DNA from: Pseudaestuariivita atlantica
GTDB taxonomy: Bacteria > Pseudomonadota > Alphaproteobacteria > Rhodobacterales > Rhodobacteraceae
DNA length: 64,000 nucleotides
Direction of reading: 5' to 3'
Assembly: GCF_001205715.1 (NCBI RefSeq)
Contig: NZ_AQQZ01000005.1
Coordinates: 124,001 to 188,000, forward strand
Under the pieces are notes generated by a model. The model was not told where the DNA came from, ran no database searches, and saw only the letters and a program-made list of their open reading frames with translations. Both the position numbers and the translations under genes were made by a program. Below are positions 7,474-15,802 of the stretch, piece by piece (within the stretch, counting starts at the first letter, position 1; the number at the start of each line of letters is the position of its first letter).

Positions 7474-8993
7474 CACGACGCATCCCCCGCCGGGCAGCCC
7501 GTCGCGGGCGCGTTGCCGCGGGTCAGGCCCGCCGCGGTGAGAACCATGGTTCCCTCGCCCACGGTCCCGCGTGCGAATTCGGCGTTCTGGGTGGCCACGT
7601 CACCCGACAGGAAACGCGGCACCTGCCCCGAGAAATCGTTGCCCTCGATCACCAGTTGCGCGCCCGTCGCCGTTGTCAGCCCGGTGCGGTTCTGGCTGAA
7701 CACGTTGCCCGCCACCAGCGTCGCGGCGGTCGAGGCCTGCGCGCTGATCCAAAGCCCGGTATGCCGGTTTAGCGCCAGCCGGTTGTCGCGCACCTCGGTG
7801 CCGCGCGCCGTGCGCAACTCGATCCCCTTCTGACGGTTCTGCAGCACCCAGTTCCGGGCGATCACCGCGCAGTTCGACTTGGCAAAGATGATGCCCGTCC
7901 CGTCGCGCTTCCAGACCACGTTACGGCGGATCACGGCGCGGTGGCTGTCGAACTTCACCACGATGCCCGCGCGCTCTCCACCGAGGATCACGTTGTCCTC
8001 GATCACCGCGCCATACGATCCCCGCAGCACCTGGATCGCGTTGAACTTGCCGTTCTCGAAAAAGACGTTGCCGGTGATGACCGGGCGGCCGGCATTGGTG
8101 ACGGCGAGCGGCACCTTGGTCGCGGCGCGGAAGCGGTTGTTGGTGATCTGCGCGTCCTGCGCGGTGTCGATCCAGACCGATCCGACCCGCGTGAACAGGT
8201 TGCCGTCCAGCGTGACGCGGCCCCTTCCCATCATCAGGCCGTTGCGCACCACCGCGACGCCTGCGAACTTCTCGGTATGGCCAAAGCCAAGATCGGTGAA
8301 CCGGCTGCGCGTCAGGTCCAGAAGCCCGCCGCTGCCCGCTACCACGAAGGGACGGAAACGCGGAACGTCGGGGTTTTCCCCCACGGTGCCTTCGATGGTC
8401 GCATCCGTCGTGGTCATCCGGCCCAGCACCTGCACGAAAGCACCCGCGACACGGTCCAGCCGCAACACGTCGCCCGGCCCCAGCGTCAGGTGCGCTCCGT
8501 CCCAGACGATCAGCGGGCGGGTCAGGCGCAGCGCGCCATCCGGATCCCAGCGCGCGGCATTCTGAGCCAGCGCGGCAGCGGCCAGGTCGCCCATCCGCGC
8601 CGCACCCTCGCGCAGGACAAGCGCGTTGGGGCCGTTCGGCCCCTGCGCGGTCAGCACCGCCTCGTTGTCGCCTCCGCCGTGGCTCTGCGCGATCATCGCA
8701 AGGGGCAACCGCATGTCGAGCATCTGGAAACGCGCGCCCACCACCGCGGGCTCCGGCGCGCCGGAGTTCATCCGCAGGACAGGTCCCTCGTCGCCCGCGT
8801 CCGCCTCCGCCTTGTCGAGATACGGCAACTCGATCGCGGCGAACGGATCCGCGCGCAAGGCGCGGTCCAGCTCGGCCAGACGCGCCGTCATCTCGAACAC
8901 GGTCCGGTCGGGCCCGGCAAGCGCCGCGCCGGCCAGCCCGAGGAACACGAACAGGCTGGTCAGAACGCACAGGTTTCCCAGCGTCTTACGCAT
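7473..8993 (-). CDS. algG: AlgG-like right-handed beta-helix protein, epimerase motif absent
   Basis: A 506-residue secreted protein with a signal peptide (about residues 1-27) and a long parallel beta-helix with repeated G-N-x-F / N-x-V turns (about 200-450). It corresponds to AlgG, the periplasmic mannuronan C5-epimerase, in fold and operon position. AlgG enzymes carry a DPHD motif with the catalytic His and a nearby Arg. In the best register here the motif reads VVKF (345-348, after RAGI) and the Arg is Lys372 (GIIFAK). His351 in FDSH is close by but out of register. Epimerase activity is thus doubtful. The gene starts 8 bases inside algA with a GAGGAAGAG ribosome-binding site. Confidence 0.72.
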   Translation of the reverse strand: MRKTLGNLCVLTSLFVFLGLAGAALAGPDRTVFEMTARLAELDRALRADPFAAIELPYLDKAEADAGDEGPVLRMNSGAPEPAVVGARFQMLDMRLPLAMIAQSHGGGDNEAVLTAQGPNGPNALVLREGAARMGDLAAAALAQNAARWDPDGALRLTRPLIVWDGAHLTLGPGDVLRLDRVAGAFVQVLGRMTTTDATIEGTVGENPDVPRFRPFVVAGSGGLLDLTRSRFTDLGFGHTEKFAGVAVVRNGLMMGRGRVTLDGNLFTRVGSVWIDTAQDAQITNNRFRAATKVPLAVTNAGRPVITGNVFFENGKFNAIQVLRGSYGAVIEDNVILGGERAGIVVKFDSHRAVIRRNVVWKRDGTGIIFAKSNCAVIARNWVLQNRQKGIELRTARGTEVRDNRLALNRHTGLWISAQASTAATLVAGNVFSQNRTGLTTATGAQLVIEGNDFSGQVPRFLSGDVATQNAEFARGTVGEGTMVLTAAGLTRGNAPATGCPAGDAS

Positions 8994-10392
8994 AATTGCT
9001 CTTCCTCAGCGCCTCCATGGCCTCTTCGCCGCTCACCGGCAATGTCAGGAAAATCAACTCCGCATAGGCGCTGCCGCGATTGGCGATGCGCACGTCCCGC
9101 GCCGCGGGCAGCATGTGCCGCGCACCCGCCTCGAACGTCTTCGCCTGCTCGCCGTCATCCACGGTGACGCTGCCCGAGGCCACGATCACCTCGCGGCCTG
9201 GCTTGGCCTCCACCTTGGCGACCGCGCCCGGCTTGATCCGCAGCGCCGACAGGTCCAGCCCGTCCTTCGACACGATCTTGCGCAGGTTGCCCCACTCGGT
9301 CTCGGTCCCGGCATGTTTCTCGGCCTCGACGCGCTCGGTCTTCTTCAGGTGCTCGGCCACCTTCTTGACCGACTGGCAATGGCCGACCTTGGTGACCAGC
9401 AGCGCGTCGTCGGTATCGACGATGATGATGTCCGTCAGGCCCACGACCGTGACCAGCCGGTTGTCCGACCGCACCATGGTGTTCTGCGTCTCGACGGCGA
9501 TCACGTCGCCCTGCAGCACGTTGCCCGCCGGATCGCTTTCCGAGATGCCGTACATGGCCGTCCACGACCCCACGTCGGACCAGTCCACGTCCAGGGGCGC
9601 CAGCGCGATCTTGTCGGTCTTCTCGAACACCATGCTCTCGGTCGGAGCGTTGTTGCACTCGGCAAAGCTGTCACCGTCGAGGAACAGGCCCTCTTCGGTC
9701 TCGACTGCCCGCTCGATCGAGCGGCGCACCGCGCGCACCGTGTCGGGATCGACCTTGTCGTATTCCGCGATGATCGTGCGGGCAGAGAACATCGAGATGC
9801 CCGACGCCCAGTAGGCGATATCGCTTTCCACCAGCAGGCGCGCCTTGCGGGTCGGCGGTTTCTCCACGAAACGCTCGACCGCGTGCAACCCGTTATGCTC
9901 GATGATCGGCCCGCCGTCGGTGATATAGCCGAACCCCGTCTCGGCATACCGTGGCTTGATGCCGAAGGTGATGATGTAGCCCGCATCCGCCGCCGATTTC
10001 ATGGCACGGATGGTGGCGTTGATGTCGCCGTCGATCACGTGATCGGACGGCACCACCAGCATCACGGCGTCCGGGTCGTCCTCGGCCAGCACCATCGCGG
10101 CGGCAAGGACCGCCGGACCGGTATTGCGGCCCATCGGTTCAAGGATGGTGCGCGCGTTCACCCCGATATCGCGCAACTGCCCGTGCAGCGTGTCGCGGTG
10201 CCGCGCCGACGACACGACCACCGGATCGGCGAAGCCGTGACCGCGGTGACGGTCGATGGCGGACTGGAAGAACGACGGCGTCCCCGCGCCCCCGACCCTC
10301 TGGAACTGCTTGGGGCTCTGCGTTCGTGACACGGGCCACAGGCGCGTCCCATTGCCGCCGCAGATGACAAGCGGGTGGATCAAAGCGCCCAT
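8986..10392 (-). CDS. algA: Mannose-1-phosphate guanylyltransferase (AlgA/ManC), PMI half degenerate
   Basis: A 468-residue cytoplasmic enzyme that makes GDP-mannose from mannose-1-phosphate and GTP, the sugar donor for AlgD. The pyrophosphorylase domain is intact: GGNGTRLWPVSRTQSPKQF near the N-terminus and RFVEKP (about 176-181). The C-terminal cupin, which in AlgA isomerises fructose-6-phosphate to mannose-6-phosphate, has lost the metal-binding HHHRxExW block; the matching stretch reads VEAKPGREVIV. The polypeptide therefore probably has only the GMP activity, and isomerase and phosphomannomutase must come from elsewhere. The ATG overlaps the alg44 end by 13 bases and has an AGGAGG ribosome-binding site seven bases upstream. 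Confidence 0.88.
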   Translation of the reverse strand: MGALIHPLVICGGNGTRLWPVSRTQSPKQFQRVGGAGTPSFFQSAIDRHRGHGFADPVVVSSARHRDTLHGQLRDIGVNARTILEPMGRNTGPAVLAAAMVLAEDDPDAVMLVVPSDHVIDGDINATIRAMKSAADAGYIITFGIKPRYAETGFGYITDGGPIIEHNGLHAVERFVEKPPTRKARLLVESDIAYWASGISMFSARTIIAEYDKVDPDTVRAVRRSIERAVETEEGLFLDGDSFAECNNAPTESMVFEKTDKIALAPLDVDWSDVGSWTAMYGISESDPAGNVLQGDVIAVETQNTMVRSDNRLVTVVGLTDIIIVDTDDALLVTKVGHCQSVKKVAEHLKKTERVEAEKHAGTETEWGNLRKIVSKDGLDLSALRIKPGAVAKVEAKPGREVIVASGSVTVDDGEQAKTFEAGARHMLPAARDVRIANRGSAYAELIFLTLPVSGEEAMEALRKSNYA

Positions 10393-11717
10393 GCCGGAGC
10401 CTCCTCTTTGAACTTCTTCAGGAAGGGAAGGGTGCGGGTCAGGCGGACACGCGCGGGTTTCCCGATATCCTCGGACGTCAACACGCCCTGCGGAGCCTGC
10501 AGGCGAACCGGCAGGTAAAGATCGCCGTTCTGCGCGGCGGCGTTGGTGGCCGAGGACTGGATCACCTTCACCGGCAACACCCGCCCGTCCGACATCACGA
10601 TCGACACGTTCTCGCCGTTCACGGCGCGGCTCAGCCCCTCGACCGACATCATCGCCTCGACCTGCACGCGGGTCTCTCCGCGCTGGTGGAAGCTCAGCAC
10701 CGGGTCGCTCGGCAGCACGGTCGCGCCCTCGAACACGCCGTCGGCAAGGGTGATGGTGCAGTCGCAGGGCAACTGGAAGTTCAGGATGTCGCCGGAATTG
10801 GCGCTGATCGAATAGATCACCTCGCCCTCGCCCGCCTCGGGGTTGAGATAGGTGATCTGCCCCGCGCTGGTCGAGCGCAGTTCCTGCCCCGCCTGCGCGA
10901 TGAAGACCGGGCGCGGTTCATACGAGTGGATGTAGCGCTGCATCACGATGTTGAGCGCCACGGCAATCAGCATCAGCGACACCAGGATCACGCCCAGGCT
11001 CTTGACGTAATTGCGCTTTTTCTCGCCGGCCTGCGCCTTGGGGCTCTTCGGCTTGACCGGGCCGGTATAGCTGAGGAAGGCGCCCAGCGTCACGAAATCG
11101 CCCGCGATGAACGAGTTGATGACGTACCGCAATTGCGGCAGGTGCGCGCCCGTGGGATCGGCGAATTCCAGCGCCACCTCGCCATGCTCGCGGCCCCGCG
11201 CGATGATGACCTCGGGCGTCAGGTCCAGCTGGAAGCCCTCGAACTGGAACTGGATGCTTGCAAGGTGGCGGGTGCCGATCAGGCCCTCGTCGGGGCTGAC
11301 GGGCACGCGGACATAGGCGTGGGTCAGCGACAGACCCGTGCCTTCCATCTTGTCGTCCCCGATCTGGACGGTGAACGGGATCGGACAGATGGGGTGCTCT
11401 TTCTCGGTCACGAAGCTGCTGGCAATCGCGGGTTGCGCGGGCTGTGCCTGCGGCTGCGGCTGCGGTGCTGCCTCCTGTGCGGGGTGCGGATGCGCGTAGG
11501 CCTGCGGCGCCGCCTGCTGGTGCCGGTGCGGGTGCTGCGGCACGGCATGGGGATGGCCTTGCGACGACGGGTGCGGCGCATAGCCTTCGGGCGATGCCGC
11601 CGGGGGATAGGCCGGTGGCACGCTTCCCTGCGGCGCGGGCTGGGGGGCCGCGGGTTCCACCCGCGTCGCACCCAGCGTGCGCCTCATGTCATCGGTCAGT
11701 TTCAGCTCGCCAGGCAT
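10380..11717 (-). CDS. alg44: Alg44-like PilZ/membrane-fusion protein, c-di-GMP motif absent
   Basis: A 445-residue co-polymerase partner of Alg8. The order is a Pro/His/Gln-rich linker (about 20-98), a PilZ-like beta-barrel (about 103-215), one transmembrane helix (about 238-260), and a periplasmic HlyD-like region. In Pseudomonas, Alg44 binds dimeric c-di-GMP through RxxxR and (D/N)xSxxG and thereby switches on synthesis. Here the start of the barrel reads EKEHPICPIPF with neither Arg, and the second motif reads GLSLTH (128-133), keeping only Ser. c-di-GMP control therefore appears lost or altered. The gene follows alg8 by 14 bases with an AAGGG ribosome-binding site. Confidence 0.82.
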   Translation of the reverse strand: MPGELKLTDDMRRTLGATRVEPAAPQPAPQGSVPPAYPPAASPEGYAPHPSSQGHPHAVPQHPHRHQQAAPQAYAHPHPAQEAAPQPQPQAQPAQPAIASSFVTEKEHPICPIPFTVQIGDDKMEGTGLSLTHAYVRVPVSPDEGLIGTRHLASIQFQFEGFQLDLTPEVIIARGREHGEVALEFADPTGAHLPQLRYVINSFIAGDFVTLGAFLSYTGPVKPKSPKAQAGEKKRNYVKSLGVILVSLMLIAVALNIVMQRYIHSYEPRPVFIAQAGQELRSTSAGQITYLNPEAGEGEVIYSISANSGDILNFQLPCDCTITLADGVFEGATVLPSDPVLSFHQRGETRVQVEAMMSVEGLSRAVNGENVSIVMSDGRVLPVKVIQSSATNAAAQNGDLYLPVRLQAPQGVLTSEDIGKPARVRLTRTLPFLKKFKEEAPAWAL

Positions 11718-11731
11718 GGCAAACCCTTTCC

Positions 11732-13210
11732 CTAGAAGTTACCCACGAACGCGACCGCAAGGGTCAACAACAACAACGCGATAAGGTGGTGGGTGGTGTT
11801 GTCCCACGCCTTGATACGGTCGGACATCGCCAGCGCGGCGGCCCCACCGCCCGAGCCCTGGCGGGTCCATTTCTGCTTGTCCAACCGGAACAGCACGAAG
11901 GTCTTCACCATCGCCCCGGCGATCTGCCCGAAGTACAGAAGGAACGGGTGCGTGACCTTGAACCACTGGTCGTTGAACAGGCTGATGATGACGCAGAACA
12001 GGTACCGCGTGGCCATCACCCACGCGACGTAAAGCGGGATGATCTCCCACGTGCCGCCCAGCGCCGTCAGCGTCACGGTGATCGGCCCCACCAGCGTCGT
12101 CCACGCCGACACCCGCTGGTCGAGGATCGACCACCACGTGAATTTCCCGATCAGCGACGCGGGCAGCTGCAAGGCCCGCCCGTTGGTGCGCATCATGTTC
12201 CCGAACCAGCGCACCATCAGCGTCTTGGCGCTGTCAAAGAAGGTCGGACGCGGCTGGTCCTCGTAGCTGCGCGACTGCACGTCGGGCAGGTACCGCATCT
12301 CGTAGCCGTTCTTCAAAAGCCAGAACCACGTCGACTTGTCGTCGCCGGTGAGGAAGTCGATCCGCCCCAGCCGCCAGTGGTCGAGGTAATCGGCGCCCAC
12401 CTGCTCGATGAAGGTCGGGTCGGTGGCGAGCGACGCACGGAACACGCTCATGCGGCCCGTCAGGGTCAGGACACGGTTGCCCAGACCCATCGAACACATC
12501 ATCACCTGCCGCTGGTTGAACCGCATGACGAACCAGTCCTGAAACAGGTTGTCGCGGCCGGTGAGGGCCGCTTCGTCGGTCGTCAGCGCGCCGACCTTGG
12601 AATTGGTGAAAACCGGGGCCGAGGCTTCCCAGATATTCTCCGGCACCTCCGTATCCCCATCGACAAAGACCAGGATGTCCCGGTCCGTCGGGCAGAAACC
12701 TCTTAGTATGTTCAACGTCTTGCGCAACGCGTCGCGCTTGCCGTTCGCCTGGATGCGGTCGATCACCAGCTTGACGTCCGACAGATCGCGCGGATGCGTG
12801 TCATAGATCTGCTGGATCAGCCGCTCGTCCGCGCCGTCCACGACCGAGGCGACGATGGTCGCGCCGTCGCGGGCATTGGCCGCGGCCTCGAACACGGTGC
12901 GATAGACCGGCAGCGTGACTTCCGGCGGCACCATGTACGATGTCACCAGCATGAAGCAATGCGACGGCGCGCCCGCCTTCTCGAACCGGCGGATGCCGCG
13001 CTTCTTCCGCCGGGGATAGCTGATGCGACGGAAATAGATCGCGCGGGTAAAGTTGATCGCGGCCCAGCTGTACCGCCATGTCCCCAGCGCCCCGAGGATG
13101 AAGATGGACGATTCCGCACCTTCGAGATCCCCAAGGAAGCCCTTGGGGATCACCGATGCCAGGATCACGATTACCGCGAAATAGGCCATATGGGTGAGGA
13201 AGATCGTCAT
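11732..13210 (-). CDS. alg8: Alg8 mannuronan synthase (GT2 glycosyltransferase)
   Basis: A 492-residue inner-membrane glycosyltransferase that polymerises GDP-mannuronate into polymannuronate. Transmembrane helices lie at both ends, with a cytosolic GT-A domain between. The key motifs are all present: VFVDGDTEV (DxD), LTGDDKSTWFW (the catalytic Asp pair region, identical in pattern to Alg8), and VRWFGNMMRTNGRAL (the R-W gating motif). The C-terminal LFRLDKQKWTRQG also matches Alg8. Among the operon products this is one of the best conserved. It follows algD by seven bases, so the two are surely co-transcribed. Confidence 0.93.
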   Translation of the reverse strand: MTIFLTHMAYFAVIVILASVIPKGFLGDLEGAESSIFILGALGTWRYSWAAINFTRAIYFRRISYPRRKKRGIRRFEKAGAPSHCFMLVTSYMVPPEVTLPVYRTVFEAAANARDGATIVASVVDGADERLIQQIYDTHPRDLSDVKLVIDRIQANGKRDALRKTLNILRGFCPTDRDILVFVDGDTEVPENIWEASAPVFTNSKVGALTTDEAALTGRDNLFQDWFVMRFNQRQVMMCSMGLGNRVLTLTGRMSVFRASLATDPTFIEQVGADYLDHWRLGRIDFLTGDDKSTWFWLLKNGYEMRYLPDVQSRSYEDQPRPTFFDSAKTLMVRWFGNMMRTNGRALQLPASLIGKFTWWSILDQRVSAWTTLVGPITVTLTALGGTWEIIPLYVAWVMATRYLFCVIISLFNDQWFKVTHPFLLYFGQIAGAMVKTFVLFRLDKQKWTRQGSGGGAAALAMSDRIKAWDNTTHHLIALLLLTLAVAFVGNF

Positions 13211-13217
13211 CGGCTGC

Positions 13218-14531
13218 TTACCAGCAGATGCCCTCGTAAGTGCCGTTCGACACCTTCTTGCGGTTCATCCGCGTCAGGTCGATCATCGGCTTGTCCACGG
13301 CTTCCAGCCGCTCCACCGTGTCGCGGTAGAAGTTGCCGACCAGCACCGTGTCGCTGCCATCGATCACCGCGCCAAGATCGGCGTTCAGACGCCCGCCAAG
13401 ATCCGGCACCACGTCGTTGCCGCGACCGGCGGTCGAGTTCTCGTTGGCGAAGGCCTCGTGCACGTAGGGGTCAAAGATCTCGACCTCCACGCCGTTGCGG
13501 ATCAGCCGCCCGGCCAGTTCCGCCAGCGGGCTTTCGCGCAGGTCGTCGGTGCCCGGCTTGAACGAGATGCCGATGAAGCCGACCTTCTTGGCACCCGATT
13601 TCTCGACCATCGCCTCGGCACGGGCGATCTGGGCCTCGTTGGCCTCCATCACCGCTTCGAGGATATGCGCGGTCACGTCCTTCTCGCGGGCGAGGTGCCG
13701 CAGGGCACGCACGTCCTTGGGCAGGCACGACCCGCCAAAGGCGAAACCGGGCCGCATGAAGTAGGACGAGATGTTCACCTTGTCGTCCGAACACAGGATT
13801 TCCATGACCGTCTGGCCGTCAAGACCGCAGGCCTTGGCGATGTTGCCGATCTCGTTGGCGAAGGTGACCTTCACCGCGCGCCACGTGTTCGAGGTGTATT
13901 TCACCATCTCCGCCGTGCGCAGGTCCACCACGTGGATCTTGCACGGAAGCGTCTCGTTGATCTCGGTCAGGATGTCGGCGGTGCCGTTGTCCATCGCGCC
14001 GAACACGATCAGGCCGGGATCATAGTAATCCTCGATCGCCGTGCTCTCGCGCAGGAACTCGGGGTAGTAACCGACGCCGAACTCCTTGCCCGCCGTCTTG
14101 CCCGATGCCTTTTCCAGCACCGGGATGCACGTTCCCTCGGTCGAACCCGGCACGATGGTCGACCGGATCACGACCGAGTGGAACGCGTCTTTGTTGGCAA
14201 GCGCACGACCGATGTTGTCGCACACGATCTCGACGTATTTCAGCCCGACCGACCCGTCAGGAGCAGAAGGCGTACCCACCGCGATGAAAGACACGTCCGA
14301 ATTGTCGATGGCGTATTGCACGTCGTCGGTGGCAAGGATGCGCCCCTTCGCGTGCTGCTCTGCGATCAACTCGTCGAGGCCATTCTCGACGATGGGCGAC
14401 AGCCCGTTGTTGATTGCATCGATTTTACCGGGATCGACATCCACCGCGATCACATCGTGGCCATCCTTGGCCAGACACGCTGCGGATACAACGCCGACAT
14501 ACCCAATGCCGAAGACACTGATTCTTGCCAT
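13218..14531 (-). CDS. algD: GDP-mannose 6-dehydrogenase
   Basis: A 437-residue NAD-dependent enzyme that oxidises GDP-mannose to GDP-mannuronate, the committed step of alginate-type synthesis. It has the Rossmann motif FGIGYVGVVSAACLA, the catalytic Cys in FGGSCLPKDVRAL, and the AlgD-type ending GICW, which separates it from general UDP-glucose dehydrogenases. The ATG at 14531 is chosen because the Rossmann fold starts directly after it and a GAGG lies upstream; a longer frame up to 14609 adds unrelated residues. It is the first gene of the minus-strand operon that runs to 1637. Confidence 0.93.
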   Translation of the reverse strand: MARISVFGIGYVGVVSAACLAKDGHDVIAVDVDPGKIDAINNGLSPIVENGLDELIAEQHAKGRILATDDVQYAIDNSDVSFIAVGTPSAPDGSVGLKYVEIVCDNIGRALANKDAFHSVVIRSTIVPGSTEGTCIPVLEKASGKTAGKEFGVGYYPEFLRESTAIEDYYDPGLIVFGAMDNGTADILTEINETLPCKIHVVDLRTAEMVKYTSNTWRAVKVTFANEIGNIAKACGLDGQTVMEILCSDDKVNISSYFMRPGFAFGGSCLPKDVRALRHLAREKDVTAHILEAVMEANEAQIARAEAMVEKSGAKKVGFIGISFKPGTDDLRESPLAELAGRLIRNGVEVEIFDPYVHEAFANENSTAGRGNDVVPDLGGRLNADLGAVIDGSDTVLVGNFYRDTVERLEAVDKPMIDLTRMNRKKVSNGTYEGICW

Positions 14532-14640
14532 AACTGCCTCATATGTTTTTATCGCGGGTTTTCCCGTCGTTGGACCCAAAGTACGTGGCGGCCCCTGTCG
14601 GGTAAACATTTTCGGCGAGTTACGGCGGGCGAACCGGTGG

Positions 14641-14661
14641 TTGGTGACAAATCGGCACCAA
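14641..14661. promoter_or_regulatory. Inverted repeat, possible operator upstream of algD
   Basis: TTGGTG-N9-CACCAA is a perfect 6-bp inverted repeat with a 15-base centre-to-centre spacing, about 110 bases upstream of the algD start. Neighbouring bases extend the symmetry partly (GG before, and CAACC after). It could bind a dimeric regulator. No regulator is identified. Confidence 0.35.
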
Positions 14662-14794
14662 TCAACCGTAGACTGTGGCGATTGGCCCTATATCTGGGGG
14701 AAACCAAGGAATTATGGCCCAAGACGCGCCACAATTCCGCCCCTTTTGGCACGGTTCCGCCCCCGTTTCAGGCGGCCTGCAGCGGCGTCACGGC

Positions 14795-14823
14795 TTGACC
14801 AAATGCAACATCGTCCCGACAAT
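14795..14823 (+). promoter_or_regulatory. Sigma70-like promoter for the polysaccharide lyase gene
   Basis: TTGACC, 17 bases, then GACAAT, located about 52 bases before the ATG at 14876. The -35 box fits well and the -10 box moderately. Confidence 0.4.
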
Positions 14824-14875
14824 GACGGGCAAGAGCAGACATCGAAAACACGTGTCCACAACAACCGGACCTTGC

Positions 14876-15763
14876 ATGAAACAGGCCCTCCTCGCCGCCG
14901 CGCTGGCCGGCATTTTCGCGTATCCCGCAGGCGCTGACACCGCGCCCAAAGGCTATGACGCGCCGCTCAGCCCGATGCCGCACAACTTCCGCTACACCTC
15001 CTTTCCCGAACCCGTGCGCTGGGGCCGGGTGGCGGAACGGTACGAATTGCGCAACGGCGATTGCGGCGGGTCCGATTGCGGCAAACCGCGCTACCGCGCC
15101 GAGGTGCAGGAAAAGCCACGCCGCGCCACCGCCCGCATCGACCGGGACATCTGGTACGGCTGGTCCTTCCGCTCGCCTGTTCTGGCGCCCGTGCCGCGCG
15201 ACGCCGCGCTGCGGCTGGTCCTTGGCCAGTGGCGGCTGTCGCCTGATCTGCCACCAGTGATCCGCCTGATCCAGCTGGGCAGCGACGAGGGCAATTTCGC
15301 CGCCTGCGCCGACGTGTGCACCCCGTCACCCGATGCCGGGCGCGACGTGGTCCTGCATCTCGACGACATGGCCACGACCTTCGACTGGGGGCGTGACCGG
15401 AACTCGGGCTATATCTGCCGCCTGTTCTCGACCAGGGCCGCGCAGTCGGAATGGCAGGACATCGTCATCAACACCAATTTCGGCTCCGACGACGGCGGCT
15501 ACCTGCGCATCTGGGTGAACGAGGAACTGGTCTGCGACTATCGCGGGCGCATGGCAGCGCATGTGTCGACCAACCCGCGCCGCAATCGCCTCCAGCACCG
15601 GCGCGGCATCTTCTCCAGCTATACCAAGCGCTGGGAAACCCGGTTCGGCCTCGCGCCCAAACCGACGCTCGTGGCCTATTACGACGAGTTCCTGTCCGGC
15701 ACGTCGCGCGATGCCGTCGACACCCGCCTGCGCGAACTGAACGGGTCCCGACCCAAGGACTAG
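14876..15763 (+). CDS. Secreted polysaccharide lyase (heparin-lyase-I-like fold)
   Basis: A 295-residue protein with a signal peptide (about residues 1-20, cleaved near GADTA) and a jelly-roll domain of the polysaccharide lyase type (PF14099-like). Visible family features are IWYGWSFRSP, LVLGQWRLSP, WQDIVINTNFG, GGYLRIWVNEELVCDYRG and YTKRWETRFG. The start is set at 14876 because the longer frame from 14675 adds a Pro/Gly/Arg-rich non-secretory segment. It is transcribed away from algD, so it is a natural candidate for cutting or releasing the polymer made by the operon, but the substrate is inferred only from location. Confidence 0.75.
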   Translation: MKQALLAAALAGIFAYPAGADTAPKGYDAPLSPMPHNFRYTSFPEPVRWGRVAERYELRNGDCGGSDCGKPRYRAEVQEKPRRATARIDRDIWYGWSFRSPVLAPVPRDAALRLVLGQWRLSPDLPPVIRLIQLGSDEGNFAACADVCTPSPDAGRDVVLHLDDMATTFDWGRDRNSGYICRLFSTRAAQSEWQDIVINTNFGSDDGGYLRIWVNEELVCDYRGRMAAHVSTNPRRNRLQHRRGIFSSYTKRWETRFGLAPKPTLVAYYDEFLSGTSRDAVDTRLRELNGSRPKD

Positions 15764-15802
15764 GCCGGACCCCGCGAAAGGTGTCGTTTGCAGCAATCGC
15801 CG

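Larger units (their letters stand above)
14532..14875. promoter_or_regulatory. Divergent intergenic region between algD and the polysaccharide lyase gene
   Basis: 344 bases without a convincing gene. It must hold the operon promoter for algD (minus strand) and the lyase promoter (plus strand). It is less GC-rich than its surroundings and contains an inverted repeat at 14641-14661 and a sigma70-like promoter at 14795-14823. I found no clear promoter match for algD. Confidence 0.5.
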
